Source: an uncultured Chloroflexota bacterium
GTDB taxonomy: Bacteria; Chloroflexota; Dehalococcoidia; SM23-28-2; RBG-16-64-32
Reading direction: 5' to 3'
DNA length: 10,926 nucleotides
Assembly (NCBI GenBank): GCA_913056415.1
Contig: CAJXNA010000048.1
Span: forward strand, 1 to 10,926
The notes beneath the pieces were generated by a model, which saw only the letters and a program-made list of their open reading frames with translations, was not told the origin of the DNA and searched no databases. Every line of letters begins with the position of its first letter. The first letter of the stretch is position 1. The position numbers and the translations under genes were made by a program. Positions 1 through 5,978 of this stretch are shown piece by piece.

Positions 1-1077
1 GGGGCGGTCTTGGACGCCGTGGGCTCGCGGCGGGCCGCCCTCTTCGGGGCTTCGGAGGGGGGGTCTCAATGTGCTCTATTTGCAGCTACCTGCCCGGAAC
101 GCATTCGGGCGCTCATTCTCTACGGAACGGTGGCCACCCAAATATGGAGTCCAGAGACGCCGTGGGGGATACCTGATGAGGCGTTCGAGGCCTTCACGAA
201 GATTGTCGAGCAGCAATGGGGCGAACCGGTTGGCCTTCCTCTGTTTGCCCCCAGCATGGTTGGGGATAAGCGTTACGAGGAGTGGTTCGCCCGTCTGCTC
301 CGCCTGGCAGCCAGCCCCGCCGACGCCATCGCCATCCTTCGCATGCTCCGCGAAATTGATATCCGGCATGTGCTGCCCAGCATCCATGTTCCCACTCTAG
401 TCATCCAGCGGGCCGAAGACCGGGCAGTGCAGGTGGAGAATGGCCGCTACATCGCCGGGAGGATCCCGGGAGCCAAATATGTAGAGCTCCCCGGTACCGA
501 CCATTTTGTTTACCTGGGCGACGCCGATGCCATCCTGGACGAGGTGCAGGAGTTCCTCACCGGTGTGCGACCGGCGGCGGAGCCAGACCGCGTCCTGGCC
601 ACCGTCCTGTTCACGGACATCGTCGGCTCCACCCAGCGGGCCGCCGAGCTGGGGGACCGCCGCTGGCACGACCTGCTCGACAGCTACTACGGCCTGGCGC
701 GGAGAGAGCTGGAGCGCTTCCGCGGCCGCGAGATCAAGACTACCGGCGACGGCTTCCTGGCCACGTTCGACGGCCCCGCCCGCGGCATCCGCTGCGCCTG
801 CGCCGTCAGCGACTCCGCCACGCAGCTTGGGCTCGCCATCAGGGCTGGCCTCCACACCGGCGAGTGCGAGATGATGGGCGAAGACGTGGGCGGCATCGCC
901 GTGCACATCGGCGCCCGCGTGGCGGCAGAGGCCGCGCCCGGGGAGGTGCTGGTCTCCAGCACAGTGAAGGACCTGGTGGCCGGCTCGGGCCTGCAGTTCG
1001 AGGACAGGGGCTCTTATCGCCTCAAGGGTGTGCCTGAGGAATGGCGCCTGTTCGCCGTAGAACTAGATAGCGGTTAG
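1..1077 (+). CDS. Alpha/beta hydrolase fused to class III adenylate/guanylate cyclase (5' partial)
   Basis: The frame is open to the left edge, so the N-terminus is missing; the TTG at base 10 is internal. Numbering from that codon, residues 1-185 are the second half of an alpha/beta hydrolase: nucleophile elbow G-A-S-E-G-G with Ser15, a probable acid Asp137 (R-A-E-D) and His165 (G-T-D-H-F). Residues 195-352 are a class III nucleotide cyclase catalytic domain: F-T-D-I-V-G-S-T with metal-binding Asp203, K-T-T-G-D-G-F with Lys243 and the second metal Asp247, and V-H-I-G-A-R with Arg303. Both catalytic sets look intact, so cAMP (or cGMP) synthesis from ATP (or GTP) is expected in the cytoplasm. 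The hydrolase half may act as a ligand sensor or an enzyme; its substrate is unknown. Such fusions are common in Actinobacteria and Chloroflexota. No terminator is evident downstream. Confidence 0.9.
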   Translation, partial: GAVLDAVGSRRAALFGASEGGSQCALFAATCPERIRALILYGTVATQIWSPETPWGIPDEAFEAFTKIVEQQWGEPVGLPLFAPSMVGDKRYEEWFARLLRLAASPADAIAILRMLREIDIRHVLPSIHVPTLVIQRAEDRAVQVENGRYIAGRIPGAKYVELPGTDHFVYLGDADAILDEVQEFLTGVRPAAEPDRVLATVLFTDIVGSTQRAAELGDRRWHDLLDSYYGLARRELERFRGREIKTTGDGFLATFDGPARGIRCACAVSDSATQLGLAIRAGLHTGECEMMGEDVGGIAVHIGARVAAEAAPGEVLVSSTVKDLVAGSGLQFEDRGSYRLKGVPEEWRLFAVELDSG

Positions 1078-1413
1078 GCCTGAATTCACCGGCTGTTCAC
1101 CCATATTATCCCTGGCTTAACTGTTGCGCCGCCGCCCCAGTGCAATACTGAACACGGGCAGTGATGGCTACCCCAGAAGCACAACCGCAGGAATGCCCCA
1201 AGTAGTTTGCGGAAGCATATTACTAGAGGCGCACAACTACGAGGTGTCAATCGCCCGTTAAAGATAAGCCGATTCCCTCATCGAAAGAGTGTAACAGCTT
1301 TGCCTATCTCAGCGTCTATTGTTCGTCCTAAATCCAGTGCTAGCCCTCGGTCTCCCCGAAGGCCATCGGCCAAACCCGGCCTGGCAGGCGCCGAGGATCG
1401 AAGGAAGGGGCGA
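1078..1413. other. Intergenic region, no gene recognised
   Basis: This 336-bp gap separates the cyclase from the ECF sigma gene. The sigma reading frame is open back to a TTG at 1207, but the upstream stretch (1207-1413) encodes a basic, Ser/Pro/Arg-rich sequence unlike any sigma factor, so I treat it as non-coding. I found no convincing promoter, terminator or RNA gene. The sigma promoter presumably lies here. It may be an ECF-type promoter, which short consensus matching cannot pick out. Confidence 0.5.
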
Positions 1414-2037
1414 ATGCGTACCACTCTAGCCGGAAGAACGAACAGCGCAGCAGCAGCAGCAGCCACTAGGGGCCAGGCCCGGGACCGCCGCTCTCCTCCC
1501 GCCCCCGCCAGCGCGAGAGGCCTCCAGCTCAGCGAGTTCGCCGAGCTGTACGATCAGTACTTCCCTAAGGTCTTCGCTTACGTCTACGGACGGGTCCAGC
1601 ACAAGGAAGCTTCGCTGGACATCGTCTCGGACGTCTTCGAAAAGGCGTTCGTCAAGAAGCAGTCCTTACGGTCCATGGAGGCCTTCGGTTCGTGGCTGTT
1701 CACGATCGCCCGCAACGAGGTCGCTTCCCACTGGCGCAAGGAGAAGCCCGCGGCCAAAGCCCTTCAAGACGCCGCCTGGCACAACGAGCTGAACCAGCAG
1801 CCGGCCAGCCCTGAGGACACTCTCCTTCATCGCGAGCGGCTCAGCCACCTGGTCTCGCTCCTACGCCAGCTTCCGCCGCGAGAGCAAGAGATCATCTCCC
1901 TCAAGTTTGATGCGGAGCTCACCAACCGTGAGATATCCAACATCCTCAACACCAGCGAGGTGAACGTACGCGTCACTATCTTCCGCGCCCTCCGCAAGCT
2001 GCGGGAGCGCATGGCGCAGCAGCAAGAAGCTCGTTAA
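1414..2037 (+). CDS. RNA polymerase ECF-type sigma factor
   Basis: This 207-residue protein has the two-domain layout of extracytoplasmic-function sigma factors. Residues 1-38 are a low-complexity Ala/Arg/Pro leader with a six-Ala run. Sigma region 2 spans about 40-111, including D-I-V-S-D-V-F at 69-75 and S-W-L-F-T-I-A-R-N at 93-101, the core-binding and -10-recognition helices. Sigma region 4 spans about 143-198, with L-P-P-R-E-Q-E-I at 153-160 followed by the helix-turn-helix around T-N-R-E-I-S-N-I-L. The ATG at 1414 is chosen because a purine-rich ribosome-binding sequence (AAGGAAGGGG, 1401-1410) sits just upstream and because the longer frame from the TTG at 1207 adds atypical sequence. 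It directs core polymerase to a dedicated promoter set. The gene 2 nt downstream is probably its anti-sigma partner. The target regulon cannot be read from this window. Confidence 0.93.
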   Translation: MRTTLAGRTNSAAAAAATRGQARDRRSPPAPASARGLQLSEFAELYDQYFPKVFAYVYGRVQHKEASLDIVSDVFEKAFVKKQSLRSMEAFGSWLFTIARNEVASHWRKEKPAAKALQDAAWHNELNQQPASPEDTLLHRERLSHLVSLLRQLPPREQEIISLKFDAELTNREISNILNTSEVNVRVTIFRALRKLRERMAQQQEAR

Positions 2038-2039
2038 CT

Positions 2040-3410
2040 ATGCGTGACGAGGATCGGGCAGACAAGCTGGCCAAGGCCATCGAGGAGATGGTCCAAGGCC
2101 GCATGCCCGAGGGGCTTGACGACGAAGAGCTTGACGAGCTCCTGCAGATAGCCAAGATCCGGTTTGACGCCGGCCAGTTGGCGGCCAGGGCAGGCGCCGA
2201 GGCCCAGGCCGAAGTGCTGGAGCGCCTCATGGACCGTTTGGGTTCTCTTCAGGAGGGCGACAATCGCGAGCCCGACGGCCTTTCTACAGCCGGCGATTCC
2301 GCAGGGGAGATCGCGTCCGGCGATAGAGACCCCGAGCAACTGGATGTCCAAGAGCTACAGCACATCGTTGGCGTGCGGCACCGAATGGCGGAGCGCGCCG
2401 CCACCATCTCTGAGAGTCACCGTGAAGCCGTCTGGCAGCGTGTGCAGGCTCGCATTCAAGCCGAACAGTCAAAGAAGCGCGGCCTCTTCCGCTGGCCGTT
2501 CCGCCGGCGCGATCGAGAGGCCGATGATTTCGGCGCTGCCCTCGACCGCATGATCCTTGGCAAGCCCCTGTGGGAGGATCAAGACTCCAAGTTGGCAGAC
2601 CTAATACACGTTGCGCGCGTCCGCCGCGCTGCCGCCGAGACGACCAACGCCGGCTTCATCGACCAGCAGGCACGGGTCTGGGCGCGCATTAGGCCGCGCC
2701 TTATGGCGCGCCGGAGCCCGTCTCGGCGCTCACCCATCTTCCAACATCATGGCTCAACGCCCTGGCCGAAGCTTGCCGCCGCCGGCGCCGTTATCGCCCT
2801 GGTCATCGCCACTCTGGGCCCCATACCAGCCACTGGCCTGGCGCACCACCCGGCTGCCGAGTTCGCGCGTTTCGTGGGCGGCCATATCGGAGTGGTCGAG
2901 ACCTCGGCCCCGCCGACCGTGCCGCCGGTAACCGAGGTCATCGAAGGCAACAACACCACAGCTGCCCAAGCCAGCACCCTCCTAGGTCAGGCAGTGTACA
3001 AGCCCACCTCATTACCAGCTGGCTATCGCGAGGCCTCTTCTAGATACTTCCCCAGTGCGATCTTAGCGGAATCCGGCGGCGTGTTTGTCCTGGCCTATGA
3101 GGACTCCAGCATTACGGGGAGCCCCGAAACCATCCTCATCTTCCAGGAGCACACATCCAGTAGCAGCATCGCCGTGGAGCAGGGCTTCGCCCAGGACATA
3201 CGGCTATCCAACGGCACCCCCGCCACCTGGATCAGCGGTACCTGGCGGCCCTCTGGCAGCACCCTTACCTGGGGCGAAGGCGACGCCTGGACCATCATCT
3301 TCGACCTCGGTGGACTGCGTACCGTTATCCAGGCCACGGACAGCAGCCTGCCCCTGCAGGACATCGTGGCCATCGCCGATGGCTTGGCGCAGCAGGCCAC
3401 ACCCGACTAA
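2040..3410 (+). CDS. Probable membrane anti-sigma factor with repeated N-terminal modules
   Basis: This 456-residue single-pass membrane protein starts 2 nt after the sigma stop, so the pair is co-transcribed and probably translationally coupled. Residues 1-235 are cytoplasmic, charged and helical. They appear to hold three related modules (about 11-69, 97-141, 166-222), each with a Leu-rich helix, an Ala/Arg-rich helix and a closing Q..V..R....L helix. A basic stretch (R-R-S-P-S-R-R, near 225-231) precedes one membrane segment at about 244-263, predicting N-in/C-out topology. Residues 270-300 are a Thr/Pro linker. Residues 310-452 form an extracellular domain with the K-P-T-S-L-P-A-G-Y start and E-T-I-L-I-F-Q-E strand seen in DUF4367-like domains attached to sigma-regulating proteins. 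Inferred role: hold the sigma factor at the membrane until the outer domain senses a signal. No zinc-binding HxxxCxxC anti-sigma motif is present, so it is not a ZAS-type anti-sigma, and the role rests on position and topology. Confidence 0.75.
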   Translation: MRDEDRADKLAKAIEEMVQGRMPEGLDDEELDELLQIAKIRFDAGQLAARAGAEAQAEVLERLMDRLGSLQEGDNREPDGLSTAGDSAGEIASGDRDPEQLDVQELQHIVGVRHRMAERAATISESHREAVWQRVQARIQAEQSKKRGLFRWPFRRRDREADDFGAALDRMILGKPLWEDQDSKLADLIHVARVRRAAAETTNAGFIDQQARVWARIRPRLMARRSPSRRSPIFQHHGSTPWPKLAAAGAVIALVIATLGPIPATGLAHHPAAEFARFVGGHIGVVETSAPPTVPPVTEVIEGNNTTAAQASTLLGQAVYKPTSLPAGYREASSRYFPSAILAESGGVFVLAYEDSSITGSPETILIFQEHTSSSSIAVEQGFAQDIRLSNGTPATWISGTWRPSGSTLTWGEGDAWTIIFDLGGLRTVIQATDSSLPLQDIVAIADGLAQQATPD

Positions 3411-3430
3411 GGCATCGACCCCCTCGATAC

Positions 3431-3465
3431 AAAGTGAGGCCCCGGGAATCCCGGGGCCTCACTTT
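3431..3465. terminator. Bidirectional intrinsic terminator hairpin
   Basis: The arms AAAGTGAGGCCCCGGGA (3431-3447) and TCCCGGGGCCTCACTTT (3449-3465) are perfect reverse complements of 17 nt around a single central base, so the folded loop is formed by the innermost few bases. A short T run follows on the plus strand and, through the AAA arm, a shorter one on the minus strand. It lies between the sigma/anti-sigma stop at 3410 and the end of the minus-strand operon at 3485, so it can end transcription from both sides. The T-tracts are short (four and three), so efficiency on either strand is uncertain. Confidence 0.85.
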
Positions 3466-3484
3466 TGGTGAAAATTCTGCGAGC

Positions 3485-3664
3485 CTACTCCAGGTCCTCC
3501 TTGATGCGTCTCTCCCGCAACAGTTCATACAGCAGGTTCTCAACCACCATCAGCAGTAGGAGCACCTGACGCTGCTGACGGCGGGGCATCTGAGCCAGCA
3601 TGTGCAGGAGATCAGGGTCAACCTTCTCGGCCAGGGCGATGCGGTCCTCAGACAAGTCCGCCAT
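3485..3664 (-). CDS. 59-aa protein: stand-alone copy of the C-terminal module of the adjacent XRE regulators
   Basis: An ATG at 3664 opens a 59-codon frame ending in TAG at 3485-3487. It starts 2 nt after the stop of the upstream XRE gene (3667), the spacing of a co-translated operon gene. The product has no helix-turn-helix. Residues 15-43 (K-V-D-P-D-L-L-H-M-L ... Q-Q-R-Q-V-L-L-L-L ... V-E-N) align without gaps to the C-terminal parts of both neighbouring XRE proteins (I-D-P-E-L-L-Q-Y-L and V-D-P-D-L-L-R-F-L, then Q-x-x-L-L...E). The rest is helical and charged, with no signal peptide. I do not recognise a named family. A natural inference is that the shared module mediates oligomerisation and that this protein pairs with, and tunes or blocks, the full-length regulators. 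It is the last gene before the terminator at 3431-3465. Confidence 0.75.
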   Translation of the reverse strand: MADLSEDRIALAEKVDPDLLHMLAQMPRRQQRQVLLLLMVVENLLYELLRERRIKEDLE

Positions 3665-3666
3665 GC

Positions 3667-4134
3667 CTAGCCCCGGGCTCTGGAAGCCCTGACACCGTCT
3701 CGGAGGCGGCGACCGACGGAGCGGCCGTTACCCGGCTTGCCCTGCGTTGTCAGCTCAACGGCCTTGCCGTCGTTGCCCTCTCCTTCTACCACAACCGTCT
3801 CCATACCCTGCAGCAGGAGCAGAAGCCGCCGCTGCCGGTCTCGAGGCAGTCGCCCCAGATACTGCAATAGTTCAGGGTCAATGTTGGACTCGTAGTCCTG
3901 GTATATCTGCCGAAGGGTCCGCACCGTCGGGTAGCCAGCCGCCTCGAACAGATCATCTGGATCCACATGTATCGCCTGTGCTACGCGAAGCAGCACGGCC
4001 GCGCTGGGGCTCTTCACGTCCCCGTTCTCCAGCTGCGAAAGGTATCCCTGGCTGACGGACGCGCTGCCCGCCAGTTGCCCCTGAGTAAGGCCGAACTCTT
4101 CTCGCAACTCCCGTATCCTATCTCCGAGTTTCAT
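3667..4134 (-). CDS. XRE-family transcriptional regulator (operon-distal copy)
   Basis: 155 residues. Residues 5-60 form a Cro/C1-type helix-turn-helix: I-R-E-L-R-E-E, then L-T-Q-G-Q-L-A, recognition helix V-S-Q-G-Y-L-S-Q-L-E-N, and P-S-A-A-V-L-L-R-V-A. E-A-A-G-Y at 64-68 closes the domain. Residues 84-112 hold the helical module shared with the other XRE protein (4678-5037) and the mini-protein downstream. Residues 117-155 are a low-complexity, strongly basic tail absent from the paralogue. The ATG at 4134 has a good ribosome-binding site (GGAGGG, 4142-4147, 7 nt spacing). By eye about 44 of the first 70 residues match the paralogue, so the two arose by duplication. It has its own sigma-70-like promoter, so it can be expressed apart from the pilus genes. 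Likely role: DNA-binding repressor or activator, possibly autoregulatory; the target is unproven. Confidence 0.9.
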   Translation of the reverse strand: MKLGDRIRELREEFGLTQGQLAGSASVSQGYLSQLENGDVKSPSAAVLLRVAQAIHVDPDDLFEAAGYPTVRTLRQIYQDYESNIDPELLQYLGRLPRDRQRRLLLLLQGMETVVVEGEGNDGKAVELTTQGKPGNGRSVGRRLRDGVRASRARG

Positions 4135-4141
4135 GAGCTTG

Positions 4142-4147
4142 CCCTCC
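4142..4147 (-). promoter_or_regulatory. Ribosome-binding site of the operon-distal XRE gene
   Basis: On the minus strand this reads GGAGGG, 7 nt before the ATG at 4134. It supports that start and independent translation from the internal promoter. Confidence 0.75.
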
Positions 4148-4163
4148 GATAAGGGTCTGAACG

Positions 4164-4192
4164 ATTGTCCATCGTCGCCTTGGCGGTGTCAA
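4164..4192 (-). promoter_or_regulatory. Sigma-70-type promoter for the operon-distal XRE gene
   Basis: On the minus strand a perfect -35 box TTGACA (4187-4192) is followed by a 17-bp spacer and a -10 box GACAAT (4164-4169), four of six matches to TATAAT. Transcription would start near 4157, giving a leader of about 23 nt that contains the GGAGGG ribosome-binding site. This would drive the XRE gene and the mini-protein independently of the upstream Tad genes. Confidence 0.72.
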
Positions 4193-4211
4193 CACTATCC
4201 AGTTGACCGCC
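4182..4211 (-). promoter_or_regulatory. Inverted repeat overlapping the -35 box, candidate operator
   Basis: On the minus strand the arm GGCGGTCAAC (4202-4211) is mirrored by GTTGACACCGCC (4182-4193), with a 2-nt bulge in the second arm and 8 nt between arms. The second arm contains the whole -35 box, so a dimeric regulator bound here would compete with RNA polymerase. The adjacent XRE protein is the obvious candidate (autorepression), but this is inference from position. No second copy of the site was found to support it. Confidence 0.45.
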
Positions 4212-4264
4212 AGACAGCAGCCGATTTATCAAGGTTTCAGATCGGCGGTTCCGGTACACGACCG

Positions 4265-4618
4265 TCACTCCTGATTGGCCAGAGTCAGCTGGTCACCCGT
4301 CTGCACCTGCGCCTTCTCCGCCGCGCCCGCATTCAACTCAAGGGCGCTATGAGCACCACCGAAAGCCATGGACGCCCGAAAAGGCTTCATCCGCTGCACC
4401 ACCTTGACCACCTTTAGAGACCGGTCCAGGAACACAACATCGATGGTGAAGCGCATGAATGCAGTATGTATGGAAGAGCTGGGCCTTAGCAGGAGCCCGG
4501 CCTCCTCAGGAAGGCCCTTGCGGCCCATAAGGCCCCAGAAACGGGACCAGATGCCATCCGCCAGACGGACATCCTGAGCCACCACCGTGGCCTTAGTCTC
4601 GTTGATAACGCGCAGCAT
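4265..4618 (-). CDS. DUF192 (COG1430) family protein
   Basis: 117 residues from the ATG at 4618. The family pattern is clear: an N-terminal strand L-R-V-I-N-E-T-K-A-T-V-V-A, then W-S-R-F-W-G-L-M-G-R-K-G-L-P at 24-37, the central S-I-H-T-A-F-M-R-F-T-I-D-V-V-F-L-D at 49-65, and a C-terminal L-E-L-N-A-G-A-A ... G-D-Q-L. DUF192 proteins are small beta-rich domains of unknown biochemical function; some are exported, but this one has no signal peptide. The frame also has an ATG at 4663, 14 nt after the upstream XRE gene, which would add 15 residues. I prefer 4618 because family members start at the L-R-V-I-N-E-T strand, and a GGGG sits 6 nt upstream. It lies between the two paralogous XRE genes, downstream of tadC. 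Function in this setting is unknown. Confidence 0.88.
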   Translation of the reverse strand: MLRVINETKATVVAQDVRLADGIWSRFWGLMGRKGLPEEAGLLLRPSSSIHTAFMRFTIDVVFLDRSLKVVKVVQRMKPFRASMAFGGAHSALELNAGAAEKAQVQTGDQLTLANQE

Positions 4619-4677
4619 GGAGAACCCCGCTGATTCCACCAGAATACCAGAGTAACAGATCATTCTTCCGGCGGCTT

Positions 4678-5037
4678 CTACTTCACCCCAATAGCGGGCT
4701 CCCGCTCCATCCCTTCCAGGAATCGCAGCAGATACTGCTGCTGCTCAAGGGGAAGCCGGGCCAGGAAGCGCAACAGGTCCGGGTCAACGGGAGTCTCATA
4801 CCCCGTCTCTGGCGCGGCGCTCAGAATCTCCGTGTAGCCGGCCGCCTCTAGCAGGCAGCGCGGATCCACGTGCAGCGCCTGTGCCAAACGAAATAGCACT
4901 GCAGCGCTTGGGTTCTGCACCTCATCGTTCTCAATCTGAGACAGGTAGCCCTGGCTCAGCCCCGCTTGCGACGCGAGCTGAGCCTGGCTCATTCTGATCT
5001 CCTCTCGGAGACCCCTGATCTTCAGCCCGAGACCCAT
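4678..5037 (-). CDS. XRE-family transcriptional regulator (tadC-proximal copy)
   Basis: 119 residues from the ATG at 5037. Residues 5-60 are a Cro/C1 helix-turn-helix: I-R-G-L-R-E-E, M-S-Q-A-Q-L-A, recognition helix L-S-Q-G-Y-L-S-Q-I-E-N, then P-S-A-A-V-L-F-R-L-A. L-E-A-A-G-Y ends the domain. Residues 83-111 are the shared C-terminal module (V-D-P-D-L-L-R-F-L-A-R-L-P ... Q-Q-Q-Y-L-L-R-F-L-E). An earlier ATG at 5055 overlaps the tadC stop by one base, but I choose 5037. It has a strong ribosome-binding site (AGAGGTGG, 5 nt spacing), and its residue 1 then aligns exactly with residue 1 of the paralogue at 3667-4134. It is probably transcribed with the Tad genes. Unlike the paralogue it has no basic tail. 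Likely role: regulator of the pilus operon or of its paralogue; the target is not shown. Confidence 0.92.
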   Translation of the reverse strand: MGLGLKIRGLREEIRMSQAQLASQAGLSQGYLSQIENDEVQNPSAAVLFRLAQALHVDPRCLLEAAGYTEILSAAPETGYETPVDPDLLRFLARLPLEQQQYLLRFLEGMEREPAIGVK

Positions 5038-5042
5038 TCCAA

Positions 5043-5050
5043 CCACCTCT
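5043..5050 (-). promoter_or_regulatory. Ribosome-binding site that decides the start of the tadC-proximal XRE gene
   Basis: The minus strand reads AGAGGTGG, 5 nt before the ATG at 5037. It lies downstream of the competing ATG at 5055, so it favours the shorter 119-residue product. Confidence 0.7.
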
Positions 5051-5054
5051 TTCA

Positions 5055-5969
5055 TTACGACGCGAACGATGTGGCTATCCTGATAACTGCCGGGCCCAAG
5101 ATCACAAGCATGAACGCTGGGAAGATAAACAGGACGAGCGGAAAGATCATCTTGATCGGCGCCTCGTGGGCGGTCTTCTCCGCCGCCTGACGCCGGCGCG
5201 TCCTCATCTGATCTGACTGCACGCGGAGCACCCGGGCTATGCCAACACCCAGCTGTTCTGCCTGAATGATCGAATTGATGAAGCCAGTCAGCTCGTCCAC
5301 ACCCAACCTGTCGGCCATCTCCGTCAGCGCCTCGCGGCGCATCTTACCCATTGCCACGTCTCGCAGCATGTTGGACAGCTCAATAGCTAGCGGCCCGCGG
5401 CTCTTCTCGGCCACACGGGCCAGCGCGGCATCCAATCCAAGTCCCGACTCAACACAGGTGGTCACCAGATCCAGCGCGTCAGGCAGAGCTTTGAGCACTT
5501 TCTTCTGGCGCACCTTTACGCGGCCCTTAAGCCAGGTGCCGGGAAGCATCCAGCCAACCACGCCGAACAGCAGCACCGCCCCCGCCTGCTGAACACCGAT
5601 GGTGCCCCAGACGACGACGACGGAGATAAGTATGAAGCCCGACAGCAGGCCGACGCTGAGCATCCAGAACACCACGTAGGCGTTTACCGTCATCGGGTTT
5701 CCGGCCCTGAGAAGCTGTTTTTCAATGTTAGCCAGGACTCTTGCCGGCAGCACAGAAGTGGCCGCATTCGAAAGCGCCTCAATGCCCGGCGCCAGGACAC
5801 GGTCTGCAAACGGGACACTAAGGTCCGCCTCCCCCTCCACAATCTCCACCGCCCGCGTCTTGAAATCCTGCATTCGTGTCTCCATTACCGAAGGAGAGCG
5901 ACGCCCCAGTCCAAGCACCAAACTAACGATCGCCAGAAACACCAGGAAACCGATAATACCGATAAGCAT
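5055..5969 (-). CDS. tadC: Tad pilus inner-membrane platform protein TadC (type II secretion F family)
   Basis: 304 residues from the ATG at 5969, which has an AGAGG ribosome-binding site (5976-5980) 6 nt upstream; a TTG two codons earlier is less likely. Membrane segment about 1-20, a cytoplasmic linker, two segments near 95-145, a T2SSF cytoplasmic domain about 158-265 (L-P-D-A-L-D-L-V-T-T-C-V-E-S-G-L-G-L-D-A-A-L with its G-x-x-L-D-x-A-L pattern), and a C-terminal membrane segment about 273-297. In Tad systems TadB and TadC form the inner-membrane platform that couples the TadA ATPase to pilin assembly. The start lies 9 nt after the tadB stop, and the ribosome-binding site overlaps that stop. 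The family pairs TadC with TadB, and this is the downstream, more C-type member, as usual. All expected parts are present and the length is normal. Confidence 0.93.
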   Translation of the reverse strand: MLIGIIGFLVFLAIVSLVLGLGRRSPSVMETRMQDFKTRAVEIVEGEADLSVPFADRVLAPGIEALSNAATSVLPARVLANIEKQLLRAGNPMTVNAYVVFWMLSVGLLSGFILISVVVVWGTIGVQQAGAVLLFGVVGWMLPGTWLKGRVKVRQKKVLKALPDALDLVTTCVESGLGLDAALARVAEKSRGPLAIELSNMLRDVAMGKMRREALTEMADRLGVDELTGFINSIIQAEQLGVGIARVLRVQSDQMRTRRRQAAEKTAHEAPIKMIFPLVLFIFPAFMLVILGPAVIRIATSFAS

Positions 5970-5978
5970 GGTCAACCT

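Noticed and set aside
397..906. A 169-codon minus-strand frame
   Set aside because: It lies wholly opposite the hydrolase/cyclase gene, whose motifs are clear. Its composition is what antisense of GC-rich coding sequence gives.
1207..1413. N-terminal extension of the sigma factor from the TTG at 1207
   Set aside because: The added residues do not resemble any sigma domain, while the ATG at 1414 has a good ribosome-binding site.
1447..1464. GCA trinucleotide run in the sigma gene as a phase-variation tract
   Set aside because: Five GCA units plus GCC in frame encode a short poly-Ala. Change would not shift the frame, and such runs are common in GC-rich genes.
5053..5055. ATG at 5055 as start of the tadC-proximal XRE gene
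   Set aside because: It overlaps the tadC stop neatly, but the ATG at 5037 has the better ribosome-binding site and aligns exactly with the paralogue's start.
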